This document shows, one piece after another, positions 1 through 11,601 of a stretch of DNA of 64,000 nucleotides. Position 1 is the first letter of the stretch. Each line of letters begins with the position of its first letter. The stretch comes from Ichthyophthirius multifiliis (taxonomy: Eukaryota > Ciliophora > Oligohymenophorea > Hymenostomatida), in the NCBI RefSeq assembly GCF_000220395.1, contig NW_004086450.1, positions 62,001 through 126,000 of the forward strand, given 5' to 3'. Position numbers and translations under genes: made by a program. The notes under the pieces are model-generated. The model ran no database searches, was not told where the DNA came from, and saw nothing but the letters and a program-made list of their open reading frames with translations.

Positions 1-534
1 ATCATTTCGATTTCATTAAATAAAAATTTTTATACAACTGATCTTACCATTTTCAATAAATGAAATTTACAAGACAAATTTTGTTGTTAAAAACAAATTT
101 TTTTACAATATTGATTTAGTTGATAGTTATATCTTTAGTTTTGTTTTAAAAATTATATATTTATATAAATTTATTTTTAAAAGATGTTAGTTAATTTTAC
201 AATTCATTTGTGTAATTAAAGAAAAGGTCATTATATTTTCTTTCTAAAATTTCATTATTTATTTAGGTCATTTAAGTTTCATTTTTCTTTTTATTGTTTG
301 CTTATAAATTTTAAATACTATTTAAACTAAAATTAGATTCTTAACAAACTAATTCTGAATTTCCTTATTGTTAATTTAATGTTTATTACAATTATTATTT
401 ATTTTTCATAATTAAAAAAATATATTTTGCAAAAATAAATAGATATAAAAAGTTAAAAAAAAAAAATAGTAAATTTGATATAATAATATATAAAATTTTC
501 ATATAATCTTTTTTTTTGTTCCAATAAATATTTC
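1..534. other. AT-rich stretch, possible start of another minus-strand gene at its edge
   Basis: No gene is supported across most of this stretch; it is T-rich sequence downstream of the minus-strand coiled-coil gene. At the extreme edge, reading the minus strand from an ATG whose first base is position 50, the frame is open off the window (MVRSVV, then lysine, phenylalanine, leucine, and later NEIEM). That could be the first codons of a gene lying to the left, but about 50 bases are too few to judge. Confidence 0.3.
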
Positions 535-3053
535 TCATTAATTATTTTTTTATTTTAAGTTTTAAATCAAATTTTATATATCTTCTAAATTAAAAAAGCA
601 TGTATTGCCAGTAAATTCATATAATTTTAAATACATGTATTATTCTTAAATTTTATTTAAGCTAACTTCTAAATATTATAAAGATTAATTTAATTAATCT
701 TTAGTAAATTATTAATTATTCTTAGACTCTTAATATAATTATAATTATTAAAATAAAGATTATTTATATTTTTCTAATATCTATTTTTTAAATTTTTTTG
801 TTAAATAAAATAAATATCGAAAAAAATAAAAAAAAGACTTAATATAATTCTTATTAGATTATATTTTCTTAATCTTATTCAAATATGTCTATTTTACCAA
901 TAATATATTTAAATCTACTTTTCACAACATTATTATTCTAAGTGTTTGTTTCTTTAAACTCGACTGAACTTTAATCATTATCTTCTATTAAATATCTTGA
1001 AAGTAAAATTGCTTAATCTTCTTATAAGCTAAAAGGTTAATTTGAAAATATTGATTTAAGTTTTTAAATTTTTATTTTTCCGTTTTATTCTGTTTCTTAG
1101 TCAAAAATTATCTTTATATTTATTATTTTATAACTTTTAAATAAATATATATTTATTTTAAACATTTAATAAATTATCTAAATGAATTTTTTATAATCGA
1201 AATTTAAAATTTAGTTTAATAGCCAATTATTGAATATCTGAAGTTTAAATAGTTTTTTATAATGTAAATGATTTTTTTTTTAATTTAATTATGCTTAAAT
1301 TTCACTCTAATAATTAATTTCTTAAAGTGTTTTTAAATATTGAGGTCCTTCTAATTTTTTTATTTAAACATTTACACTTTGTAAATCTTATTTTTAAAAT
1401 TATTAATATTCTTTTATATAATTTTCATAATTCTTTTTATAATTTTCTAGTTGTTTTTTCAAAAATTCATTTTCTTTAATTTTATTTTCTAATGTTTACT
1501 TATTATTTTAATAATATATATATATATAAATATTTTCATTATTTATTTTAATACCATAAATTATTTTTCTATTTCATTAAAATTTGCTTGATATTAAATG
1601 ATCTCATTTTACTTATCTTAAACTTTTTTAGCTAATAATTTTTCTTAATAATGTCTATAAAAATGAAATATTTAAAAAAATAAAAAGTTATATGTTATAA
1701 AGTTTAGGAAATAATAGTAACCTGTTTAATATATGTTATTCTTAACTTTAATATAAATTATTTTTTTCTCTTAATTCTTTTATTTCTTATTTTAAACTTT
1801 AAATATATCTATCTTATTCTATTTAAATGTTTTAATTTTCATTTATTTGGTTTCTTAAAATTTAAAATTCGCTGGATTTTATATTAAAGTTTTATTCAAA
1901 TTCATTTCTTGACTTATTAAAAACAAATGGAAAATTATTATAATTTTATATAATTAAATTATAATAAAAAAATATTAATTATATATTTATAATTTTATTA
2001 AATAAACATATATGACATACTTTCATTTTTAGAATTTCATTTTCTAAAACAACAATTTCTCCTTTTAATTGTATTTATTCTTCTTTTAATTTTATAATTT
2101 ATTCAACATATTTACTAACACTTTCATTTTAATTAATTTTAGAAAAATTTTGACTTGTTTATAATTTTGATTATAATCTTATAGTTTCATTAATATAATG
2201 TTTTAATTAACATTCAAGTTCTTATACCATTGTTATTTTATTATTTTTTTTAAACTTTAAATATGATTTTCTTTATCTTACAATTATTTTTTTAAATAAT
2301 TTATTTCTTTTCGAAGTGTTTGAATAATTATTGACTTTTTTTAAATAATAAATCTTATATACTTAAATATTTATAAATTTACATCATTTATATTTTAATC
2401 CGAATGTAATTATTAAGAATTTTTTTACTATCCTATCTCATGAATTATTTTTTTTAATTTATTATTATCTGTTTATAAATGATATTATTTAGTTTTTAAT
2501 TTAACATTTTCTATTAAAAGTTAGTTTAACTATTCTTTTAATTATAATTGATTTTAATACAATGTTTCCTTTTATTTTATTAAATTTTTAAAAAAATAAA
2601 AAAATAATTTATATTATTTTAAATTTTTTATTAAGTTTACTTTATCCTCTTGAATTTTCAAAGGTATAGTTTTTTTAAAATTTTTTTCTTAATCTTCGCT
2701 TTTAATTGGCTATTATTTAACCGTTAATTAATTTTTTTAATTTAAGTTTAATAAGGATTTATTTTAAATAGGTTTAAATGCAATTGGAATAGCTTTTTAA
2801 GTTTTTGAATGTGTACTATACGGTCTTTTTTTTAATTTTCGCTAAATAGAGACATAAATTATATGTTTATGTTAAAAATCTTTATTATAATATGAATGAT
2901 ATAAGTTAAATTTACATTCGAGTTTTTTTTAGATTGAACTTTAGGATTTTCTTGTTCTTCTTTATTATTATTTTAATAAGATATAATATCCCTTTGATTA
3001 AAAAAATAAAAATAAAGACATTTAAGGATTATATTTTATAAATCATTTTACAT
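535..3053 (-). CDS. Coiled-coil protein, multi-exon, unknown function
   Basis: Minus-strand gene read with the ciliate code from the ATG at 3053 to TGA at 535-537. About nine short introns (GTAAATTTA...TTTAG style) separate exons that give clean heptad-rich protein, for example KRPYSTHSK, then MVQELECQLKHYINE, VEQIIKLKEEQIQLK, SLKQEIKELREKNN and LENKIKENEFLKKQLEN. The C-terminal third is less coiled (KSRFKYIIGKIDIFE, LYEFTGNTCFF). No enzymatic domain is visible, so a structural or cytoskeletal role is the best guess. The neighbour on the right is a divergent Rab gene whose ATG lies 222 bases away. Splice sites were assigned by eye, so individual exon ends may be off by a few bases; the existence and strand of the gene are much surer than its exact model. 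Confidence 0.7.
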
Positions 3054-3275
3054 TTATAAAACAATAACTGTTCTTTTATTTATATTTAAAAAGTTTTTAC
3101 TAAAATGAAATACAAATCAAAAATAACATAAATTATAAAAATTAATTTTAGATATATAGATTTTTTTTTATTTTTAAAAAGCTAATTAATTTAATTTAAT
3201 TTTTAATACAATAAAAAAAATCAAAATAAAATTATATATAATTAGACTCTAATTTTAATAATATAATTAAAATTA
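3054..3275. promoter_or_regulatory. Short divergent intergenic spacer
   Basis: This 222-base spacer lies between the minus-strand coiled-coil gene and the plus-strand Rab gene, so it must hold the upstream control sequences of both. It is almost pure A/T and no specific element can be recognised in it. Confidence 0.35.
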
Positions 3276-4390
3276 ATGGAGTAATAATCTTGTAATTTTT
3301 ATCCTTTATTTTTATGTAAACTTATTTTTGTTGGTGAATAAAGTAACAATAACTATAAACATATATGAAAATTATAAATTTCACATTAAAAATATTGAAA
3401 ATTATTAAAATATCAAGGAGTTGGGAAAACTAGCATATTAAACTAATATAATTAAAATGTTTTTGAAACAGATTATAATTCTACTATAGGAGTAGAATTT
3501 ATAAGCAAAAAGGTTGAATATAATAGTAAAGAAGAGCTAACATTTTAAATATGGGACACAGTATTTCTTATATTAATTAAAATAATGTTATTATGTATTT
3601 ATATATTTATAAAAATAATAAGTCAGGATAGGAGTCGTTTAAATCAGTAATAAAAGGATTATATAATAATTCAAGTGCTATTATAATAGTATTCGATATT
3701 ACAAAGTAACTTTAAAACAAAATCTAATTAAAAATATTCATAATTATTTAATTAGAATATATATGTTTTATAAATAATATAATATATATTAATATTTTGT
3801 TATAATATTTAAATTTCTATTTATAGTTAAATTACATTTAATAAATTAAATGATTGGTTAAATCATATAAAAGATTATAATTTAATAGAAGAATAAATAA
3901 TAATAATAGTTGGAAACAAAAGTGATTTATCAGAATAAATGTAAATATTTATCTTAATAATTATTTATAAAATATGTTTTTTTTTAAATTAATGAATCTT
4001 CTATATAAAAAAAGAAAAGTTTAAGAAAGTCATGTTTAATAATTTTTAATTTAATAAAATCTTAATTATAAATATTTTGAAGTTTCGGCAAAAACAGGGT
4101 ATAATATTGAGAATGTATATATAAAAATAATGATATATTTAATTGTTTTATAAAAACAGCTATTTAACTATATAAAAGATTAATTAAAAGAAAAATATTT
4201 AAATAATAAAAATATAAATATTTAATCAGTAATTTAGTCTAAAGATTATGTACTTGAATCAAAAAATATAAATTGTAATGAATTTAAATAAGATTAGGAA
4301 GATTAAAAAGATTAGTAGTTAGAATAACCTTTAATATATGAATAGGAAAATAATAAATAAAAAACGAAATGTAAATGTACATTAATTTGA
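3276..4390 (+). CDS. Rab-family small GTPase
   Basis: Small GTPase of the Rab type, a regulator of vesicle traffic that cycles between GTP- and GDP-bound states on membranes. The spliced protein begins MEQQS and shows the nucleotide-binding boxes in order: P-loop GEQRVGKT (interrupted by an intron in the glutamine/arginine region), switch I STIGVEF, switch II IWDTSGQESF (usually DTAGQERF), the base-binding GNKSDL, and EVSAKTG. The C-terminus reads KCKCTLI before TGA, giving the two cysteines expected for geranylgeranylation. At least four introns of 50-110 bases are needed. Switch II with serine and glutamate at the AGQER positions is unusual and argues for a divergent, ciliate-specific Rab rather than a named orthologue. 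The family call is firm; the exact subfamily is unknown. Confidence 0.85.
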
Positions 4391-4601
4391 GATAAATATC
4401 TATTAAAAATAATAAAATAAAAATTTACTTTTTTAATAAAATTATGTGTCCGAAAAATTAATACTGAGTATAATAATAAATAATTTTTTTTTTTTTAAAT
4501 ATATTATTTATATATATAAATTAAAAAAAAAAATGAATGTAAAATAATAAACACATAAATTTTTATTCGAAGAAAATTAAAATTAAAAGAGTTAAAATAA
4601 A

Positions 4602-5794
4602 ATGACTTCTATAAAAAACTTAACTCAAGAAGAAAAAAAATAAATATTAAACTAAATTTATTAAAATTCTAACAAATTTACATTTAAGCCAACATTCTAA
4701 TTCTCTAAATATTTTTACTATACTTCATAAGATAAAAGAAAGTAAATATTTGAAAATGAATAAAATGATATAATAAATATTAATTAAAATTAAAAAAATT
4801 TAAAAAAAATGAAAAAAAATTAAAATAAATTGTGTAAAATTTTAAATTAAAAAAAAGATTAATAAAATTAACAATTAACTAAAAAAGCTGATATTCCTTA
4901 ATAAAAAAAAGGATAAAAAGATAACAGTAATGAATTATAAAGCTTTAAGTTGAGTAAATTTTCGACTCCTTAACGGAACTAATAATTAATAATAACAAGA
5001 AATATTTCTTTTTTTGGATAAAAATTTAGAAATATATTAAAAAAACCTTAAGAGCTTCTTGAATTTCCACAAATTATTTATAAATAATAAAAAAAGTGTA
5101 TTTAAAACGAGTAACCTAAAAAAGTAAGTTAATAAATAAATCCTAATTTGATAAAAATGCAGAATTAGTATTATAATAGTGATATAAATAAAGAATTTAA
5201 AATAACAAATTAAAGTTAAAAGGAAAAAACAATAAATTTTAGTTAATATAAAATAAAAAAAATGTTAATTGATGATTATTTTTATTTATAAAAAGATAAA
5301 AATTAGAAATCTAATAATTTACCAAAAATAAATATTTTAAAATAAAAAAACTATTTTTCTTTATAAAGTTTAGGACCGGGATATTATAATCCAAATTATT
5401 AATATTTTTAAAAAGTTAATTCTTCTGCTTTGACATTTAAAAAGAAAAAAGCAAAAATTTTTCACCATAAAAATAAAGTTCATCAAAAGAAACATTGAAA
5501 AAAAGGAAAAACCAATTTCAAGATTAGAGTAATAAGAATATTGAAAATGAATAAAGCTTTTAATAATATTTTAATAGGTTGATAAAAAAAATGAAATCTT
5601 AAATCGAATTTGAACAAAAAAAATCAGGAAAATTGCTAAATCCTAGTTCTCTTAAAGACTTAGATGGTATTGATTAGTCTGAAATTAATCGTTGCGGATA
5701 GATCATACAATAGAAAACTAAAGAATCTAGAATGCATATTAATAATATTAAAAATTATTAAAAAATAGCTATGAATGATATGAATTTTAATTGA
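4602..5794 (+). CDS. SHIPPO/STPGR-repeat-like protein, probable axonemal component
   Basis: The gene starts MTSIKNLTQEE at 4602 and ends at TGA 5792-5794. The middle contains SLGPGYYNPN followed about 15 residues later by SSALTFKKK, which matches the sperm-tail PG-rich (STPGR/SHIPPO) repeat: a Pro-Gly-Pro-Gly-x-Tyr turn, then a hydrophobic-basic block. Proteins with these repeats bind ciliary or cortical microtubules. The C-terminus (LNPSSLKDLDGIDQ, then EINRCGQ) is open to the stop. One to two introns lie in the first 500 bases. The reading frame changes just after the SHIPPO block, around 5440-5460, inside A-rich sequence (AAAAAGAAAAAAGC); a base-count error or a small intron would both explain it. 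Only one clear repeat is seen, so the family call is moderate. Confidence 0.6.
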
Positions 5795-6109
5795 TTTAGT
5801 TAATAATTTATTTTGCATAAAATATAAATTATTATATATTAATTAATAAATATAAGAAATAAAAAATATTATAAATATTTTCTTATAATATAAATAATTA
5901 AATAAAATATATTTATTTATTAACAATTTTATTAAAATATTATTATCATAAAAAAATATATCATAAATTTAATAAAAATAATATTTAATACATATATAAT
6001 TATAGTATACATTAAATATTATTATATGAATTAAATAAAATAAAACTATATTAGGTTTGTATAAATTTGAAATTATAAAATAAAAAATTATTTAATTTTT
6101 TTATATCTT

Positions 6110-6159
<50 letters not shown>

Positions 6160-6768
6160 AAAAAAAAAGTATTTTTATACTTGAATTATATCTATTATAT
6201 AAAATAATAATATTTAATTTATTTTTTTCTATTAGATTAATATTATAAATTAATAATGATATATAAATAATAACCTATTAATTAAAAAATATAGCATCAT
6301 GAAAATTTTGGATTTTTTTTTTTAAAAAAAAAGTAATAAAATTTTTATTAATTATAATATTTTATTTTAATGTTTAATTCTTATTTAAAATATATAAATA
6401 AAAGTCCATTTCAACTATTTTAAGTAAATTTTTAGATGTTAATTATTTATTATAGACTATTTTATACATTATTTTATATACTATTTTACAATAATTTTAT
6501 ACAATAATTTTATACTCATTTTATATTTATTATTTTACACATAAATTTTATTGATATTTTGACTATATACAATTTATTATATATTTTTTACCTAAATTAA
6601 ACTAAAATTAATTAAATTAAATATTATTATAATATAATTTATTTAATTTTATGGTAAATAAATTAAAAAAATAATATTTATATCATTATATTATTTCTGA
6701 TATTATTTATATTCCAAAAAAAATTAAATTTAAAAAAATAATTAAATTTAAAAAAAAATAAGAAAAAA
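5795..6768. repeat. AT-rich intergenic region with (AT)n tract
   Basis: Nearly 1 kb of low-complexity A/T sequence between two plus-strand genes. It holds an uninterrupted (AT)n dinucleotide tract at about 6113-6156. No reading frame with protein character was found on either strand. Confidence 0.7.
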
Positions 6769-8270
6769 ATGGACGAAGAATAAATAAAAAATAAGCGAAT
6801 TTCTAATAAAGATAATAAAATTGATCATAATTAAAATCACTACATATCCGGCTCAAAAGCATTTTTAATAACAATGAATGCTGCCTTTGGAGCATTTTTC
6901 TTTGGATATTGCATAAGTGTATTCTCTTTAGCCAAGGATACAATATTTACAGTATTTAACGTAGATAAAGCCTATAAGATATATTAGAATCTCTTTTAAC
7001 AGCCAGCATACCATTTGGAGCTATGGTTGGGTCAAGTACAGCAGGAATCTTATTAGAATACACAAGTAGAAAAAATGCTCTTTTATTAACCGATATAATA
7101 GGAGTACTAGCAACTTTATTAAGTCAAATTCCTAACATATGGACATTTCTAGCTAGTAGATTAATATCAGGATGTGTTACAGGTTTCAACAGCAGTTTAG
7201 TACCTTAATACATATAGGAAATTTCTCCAATACAATTAAGAGGAAAGATGGGAATGTCATTTGGATATTCAATAAATATAGGAATCATAATGGGATCATT
7301 TTTAGGTTTATTCTTCAAAGAAAAACCTAATTAATATGATTTTTATTGGCGATTTGTATTTTTGTTTCCTTTATTACTTACTATTCCTAGATTTATTTTC
7401 TTGAATATATTCTGTAATTATGAAACTCCACTTTATTATTACTTAAAAGGATAAGAATAATAATGTGATAAATTATTAAATCAAATATATAAACAAGATT
7501 TTATTGCTGAAGCTAAATAAGAAGTGAAAGAATAAGTTCAGTAAATGCAAAAAACAAAATAATCATATATTGATATGTTCTCATCTAAATATATAAAGGT
7601 AGTATTTATTGGATGTATGTTGTAAGTATTTTAATAATGGTCAGGTATTAATGCCGTTATTATGTATAGTGGACAAATTTTTGGAAAGTCTATAGATAAT
7701 TTTGAATTAAAAAATATTGTTTCATTAATTTCTAATATTGTTCTTCTTATTGCTGCTGTTGCTAGCAGTTTCTTTGTAAATTGTTTGGGCAGAAAAACTA
7801 TTCTTATGTATGGAGCTTTACTTTGTTCTATTTTCTAAGGTGTTCTTTGTGTTATATCTGCTGTAGATAAACCAGGGCTTGAAGGTTTATCTGTTACTCT
7901 TATTTATTTGTATTATTTCGCTTTTAATTTCTCATTAGGACCGGTCGTATGGCTTTATAATGCTGAGATTTTACCTGAAAAAGGGGTTTCTATTGCTACT
8001 TTTAGTAATTGGTGTAGTGGTTTTATTCTTACCTTGGTAGTTCCTTATATTAAAGATATTTATTATTTGTTTGGATACTTTGGAATTATGTGCTTACTTT
8101 GTTATTTCTTTGTATTAACTATTGTAAAAGAAAGCAAAGGAAAAACAAAAAACGAAATCGATAATATGTACTTACCTAATATTTCAAAGACGGTTTATGA
8201 ATTAAATTCTAATAATAATGTATTAGGAACTAATGCTAAATTAGAATGTTTAACTCAGAAAGTATAATGA
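6769..8270 (+). CDS. Sugar transporter of the major facilitator superfamily (SLC2-like), one frame break
   Basis: Plasma- or vacuolar-membrane transporter of the sugar-porter family. Reading from MDEEQIKNK, the first membrane helix carries NAAFGAFFFGYC. Later signatures are GRKMGMSFGYS-type loops, QQWSGINAVIMYS (the sugar-porter QQxSGINxxxYY motif of helix 7), NCLGRKTILMYG (the N/DxxGRR loop) and GPVVWLYNAEILPEKG (the GPxxWxxxxEIxP motif of helix 10). About twelve hydrophobic segments are present and the length, near 500 residues, is normal. No intron is needed. Between about 6955 and 6985 the frame shifts (VFNVDKA in one frame, LESLLTASIPFGAM in another), so either one base is wrong or the gene is recently broken; the rest is intact. 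The true stop is TGA at 8268-8270, preceded by a TAA read as glutamine. Confidence 0.9.
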
Positions 8271-8275
8271 ATAAT

Positions 8276-8342
<67 letters not shown>

Positions 8343-8639
8343 CTATAATCTATTTTATAAATTTTTATTATATTTATTAATTATATTAAATTAATTCTGT
8401 TTATTTTTATCATATAAAAAAATATTATTTTCTTTATTACATTTTTAATATTTTTGTTTAAATAAAATTATTTATTTTATATATATTATTTTTAAAAAAT
8501 AATACAAATAAAATAATATTATAATAATGATTTTATTTATTTATATTGATTATATATTTTATATATAAGAAATATTATTATTATATATATTTTTATATTA
8601 ATAATATTTTTTATTTTATAAACTTCAGTACTTTCTTTT
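8271..8639. repeat. Intergenic (AT)n microsatellite between convergent genes
   Basis: The 3' ends of the transporter and the Derlin gene face each other here. An (AT)n run of about 59 bases lies at 8282-8340, followed by ordinary A/T-rich sequence. No terminator structure can be recognised. Confidence 0.75.
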
Positions 8640-9599
8640 TCATTAGTTTCTTCTTTCTTCTCCTCCTATTCTGACATGTCTACCTGCAAATTGTCTCCAT
8701 TGATTCTATTATTGTTACTATTATTGTTATTCAACATTACCAAAAACTCCACCAATTATTTTTGTATTCCCTAAAATATATTTAAAAACAATCCTTTTGC
8801 TATTATTTAAATTATTTAATAAATAAATAAATTGATTATATTTTATTTACAAAAATTCAGGTGTTTATAAATAATCTTTGTAATTTTTTGATGGTAAAAT
8901 GTCTTTTAAAATTATGTATAAATGTCCTACTGCAACTCCAAAAAGATCTTAAAATATCTGTTTTCCGGTAATTAAATGAAATCCAATTAAAACAAAACAA
9001 AAATATGCACTTTTAACTTTTAAACCAAATAAAAAATACACTTCTTCAAAAGGTTTTTTTTTGCTCCAAATATAAATAAATGATATCATTAAACTTTATA
9101 AAAGAAAATTATATCCTAATATTAATCCAATTATCTTTTTTTAGATATAAAATTATTTAATATTAAATAGTGTTAATATATTTTACATCTAAAACTAGCA
9201 TATTAAATAATACAAGCCATAGTAAATCTGCTAATTATTAAGGTCTAAATAAAGATTCTAGCCTACTGAATGAAAAATGCCTTTTTTAAATAAATAAAAA
9301 AAATTAAATAGTTTTTTTTATTTATTTACAAAAAGAATATTGTCCATATAATATTAGGACTAAATAAACCCATAAAAAAGAAATTTGAAATTAATCTCCA
9401 TATCTATAACAATATTTTTTAATATCTAAATTTAAAAATGTTTTTTTACCTATAGTTTCAGCAAATTATCAGGTATTAATGCTAAATACATCGGACTAAA
9501 TATTTCAAATGATCCTAAAACTGTTGTAGCGACAAGTCCTGTAAACATAGTTCTTGTGAAAAAAGGTTGTGATTTATACCAAGAAGTAAAATCGTTCAT
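8640..9599 (-). CDS. DER1: Derlin (DER1-like ER membrane protein)
   Basis: Derlin, a rhomboid-fold pseudoprotease of the ER membrane that forms part of the retrotranslocation channel of ER-associated degradation. The protein begins MNDFTSWYKSQPFFTR, matching the Derlin WYxxxPxxTR start. Successive exons give QIWRLISNFFFMG, HFSFSRLESLFRPQQ (the R-x-x-x-L-E-x-x-x-x-R segment), ADLLWLVLFNML, IYIWSKKKPFEEVYF and DLFGVAVGHLY (the conserved G-x-x-x-G-H-x-Y). The C-terminus runs FAGRHVRIGGEERRN before TGA at 8640-8642. Four introns of about 60-90 bases are needed. Family assignment is secure; whether it is closer to Derlin-1 or Derlin-2 cannot be decided here. A possible OS-9-like ERAD lectin is encoded 29 kb away on the same molecule. 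Confidence 0.92.
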
Positions 9600-9946
9600 T
9601 ATTATTTTCTTTTTTTATATTATAAATATTAATCTATTTAGTTAAATTTATATCAGAAAATTATAATTTTTTATTTTCACATGTAAATTAATTATTACAG
9701 ATGATATTCTTACTAAATTGTAAATTTTAAACACGTAATTAATATTTGTATATTTTAAAATAATGAAATAATTCGTAAAAAAAAAAAGAAAAGAATTATT
9801 ATTAAAATAAACAAAATAAATATATTTAATATAAACGATATTTTATAAATCACTATTATTAATATGGAGAAACATAAAATTATAATATTTCCTTACTAAT
9901 TTTATTATCTTTAAATATTTTGAATTTATTTTATATAGTCTATATT

Positions 9947-10781
9947 TCATTTTAATTGAGATAAATCCCATAAATCATCATTATTTTTAGAACCTTTTAT
10001 CAAAAAATTATTTAAAATAAATAATAATAATTTTTTTTGTACGTCATTTAAATGAACATAATCATTATATTAATCTATAGCATTTAAAAGTTTCTATAAG
10101 CAAAAATTTTATTTTTTATGTAAGCTTTAAATTAAGCTTTCTATTATATAAGCTTGCTAAAAATGACTTTCTATTAACTTAGCAAATAAAATACGTGTTT
10201 CTTTTTAGAACAACTTAGTTAGAAAATTATTTAAAAATTAAATTGATAATAATTATAATTTATTTACTTTTTAATAAGAATAATTCTTATAATTATTAAT
10301 ATTTTATGAAACTCTATCATTTATTAATTTTGAATATTATTTATTTTATGGTAAAATAAAATCAACAAAATCAGAAAATCTATAATTTATATATGTAACT
10401 ATTTATAATAATATATTAATTTTACTTTATTTTTTAATTTTATATTGGTTAATATTTTGTAAAGTACATTTTTATATCTTAAAAAATATAATGTATATCA
10501 ATATTTTTTAATTATTATTCGAAATCTTATAAAGAAATAATACCTTTGCTTTAAATATCAAACATATTAAATATATCATTTAAATTGAAATCGGGACATA
10601 ATGCTAAACTTTGTTTGCTTAATTCCAAATTTTCGTAAAAATTTGCAAATTATTTTATTATTAAACAAAATTATTTTAAGTCTTAAAGTAACTATGTCTC
10701 TAAATATTTATTTGTAGTTATTGTTTTATATTCAATATTATTGTGAGTATTTTTTAATTTTTGGTTAGGTTTTTTTAACAT
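9947..10781 (-). CDS. EF-hand calcium-binding protein
   Basis: Minus-strand gene starting MLKKPNQKLKN and ending ...DLWDLSQLK at TGA 9947-9949. It contains LCPDFNLNDIFNMFD followed by IQSKGIISLQDFE, an EF-hand whose loop has Asp at position 1, Gly at 6, Ile at 8 and an acidic residue at 12 but lacks the middle aspartates, so calcium binding by it is doubtful. Downstream come FSDFVDFILPQNK and KETRILFAKLIE, a pattern seen in ciliate proteins related to calmodulin and flagellar calcium-binding proteins, and an open C-terminal helix region. Two or three introns interrupt it. The exact biological role is unknown; calcium or membrane-cortex signalling is a reasonable guess from the fold alone. Confidence 0.72.
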
Positions 10782-11536
10782 TTAATTAATTTTTTAATAA
10801 TTTTTTTTATTAAAAAAATGTTAAAATTTAATTATATTTAATTTATAATAAATAAATTAAAAAAAATATAATAATTGAGAAATCTTAATTTTTAAATCTA
10901 TTTTTTTCAAAAGTTTTATATCGTATATATTTTTTATTGGTAAATAAGAATAATTTATAATTAAGTATCTAAAATTATAATTCTGTAATTTATATAATAA
11001 ACATACAATAATTAAAAATAAGTAACTTGTTTTTCTTTTCATAATTATAATATATAATTCTAATATGCTTTTTAATACATTTATAATAATTCATTTTTTT
11101 TAAAAGATCTTAATATTTATTTTTCTAGACGCCTTATAAACTTATAATTTAACAAATAATTTTGATTATAAAATAAAGAAAATAATGTATAATAAAAATT
11201 TTACGAACTAATGACATAATTTTTAAAAAAGAATAATTAATATTAAAATATTAAAGAATATTTTATATCTATATATTTATTAATTAATTAACTTAAATAA
11301 AAAAATATAATATCTTATCTTAGCTTAATTAAAATTATTAATATTTAAAAACCTATTATTTTTTTTTTATCTTAAAACTTATTTAATAAATAAAATAATT
11401 TATCATTTATATTTCAATATAAAATATATTAACCTTTAATTAAAATATAAAAATTACAATCATAATATCGGATTAAAGGAGCTTTAAAATTAATTTTTAA
11501 AAAATTAAAAAAATAAGAACACAAAAAAATAAAAAA

Positions 11537-11567
<31 letters not shown>

Positions 11568-11601
11568 AATATATATATATTTAGGATCTCGAAATCAAAA
11601 T
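10782..11601. repeat. Divergent intergenic region with (AT)n tracts
   Basis: About 820 bases separate the starts of the EF-hand and BET genes. They contain (AT)n tracts at about 11537-11562 and 11569-11580. The sequence TTTAG at 11579-11583, followed by an open frame, could be an intron acceptor of a small upstream exon of the BET gene, but no such exon was identified. Confidence 0.6.
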
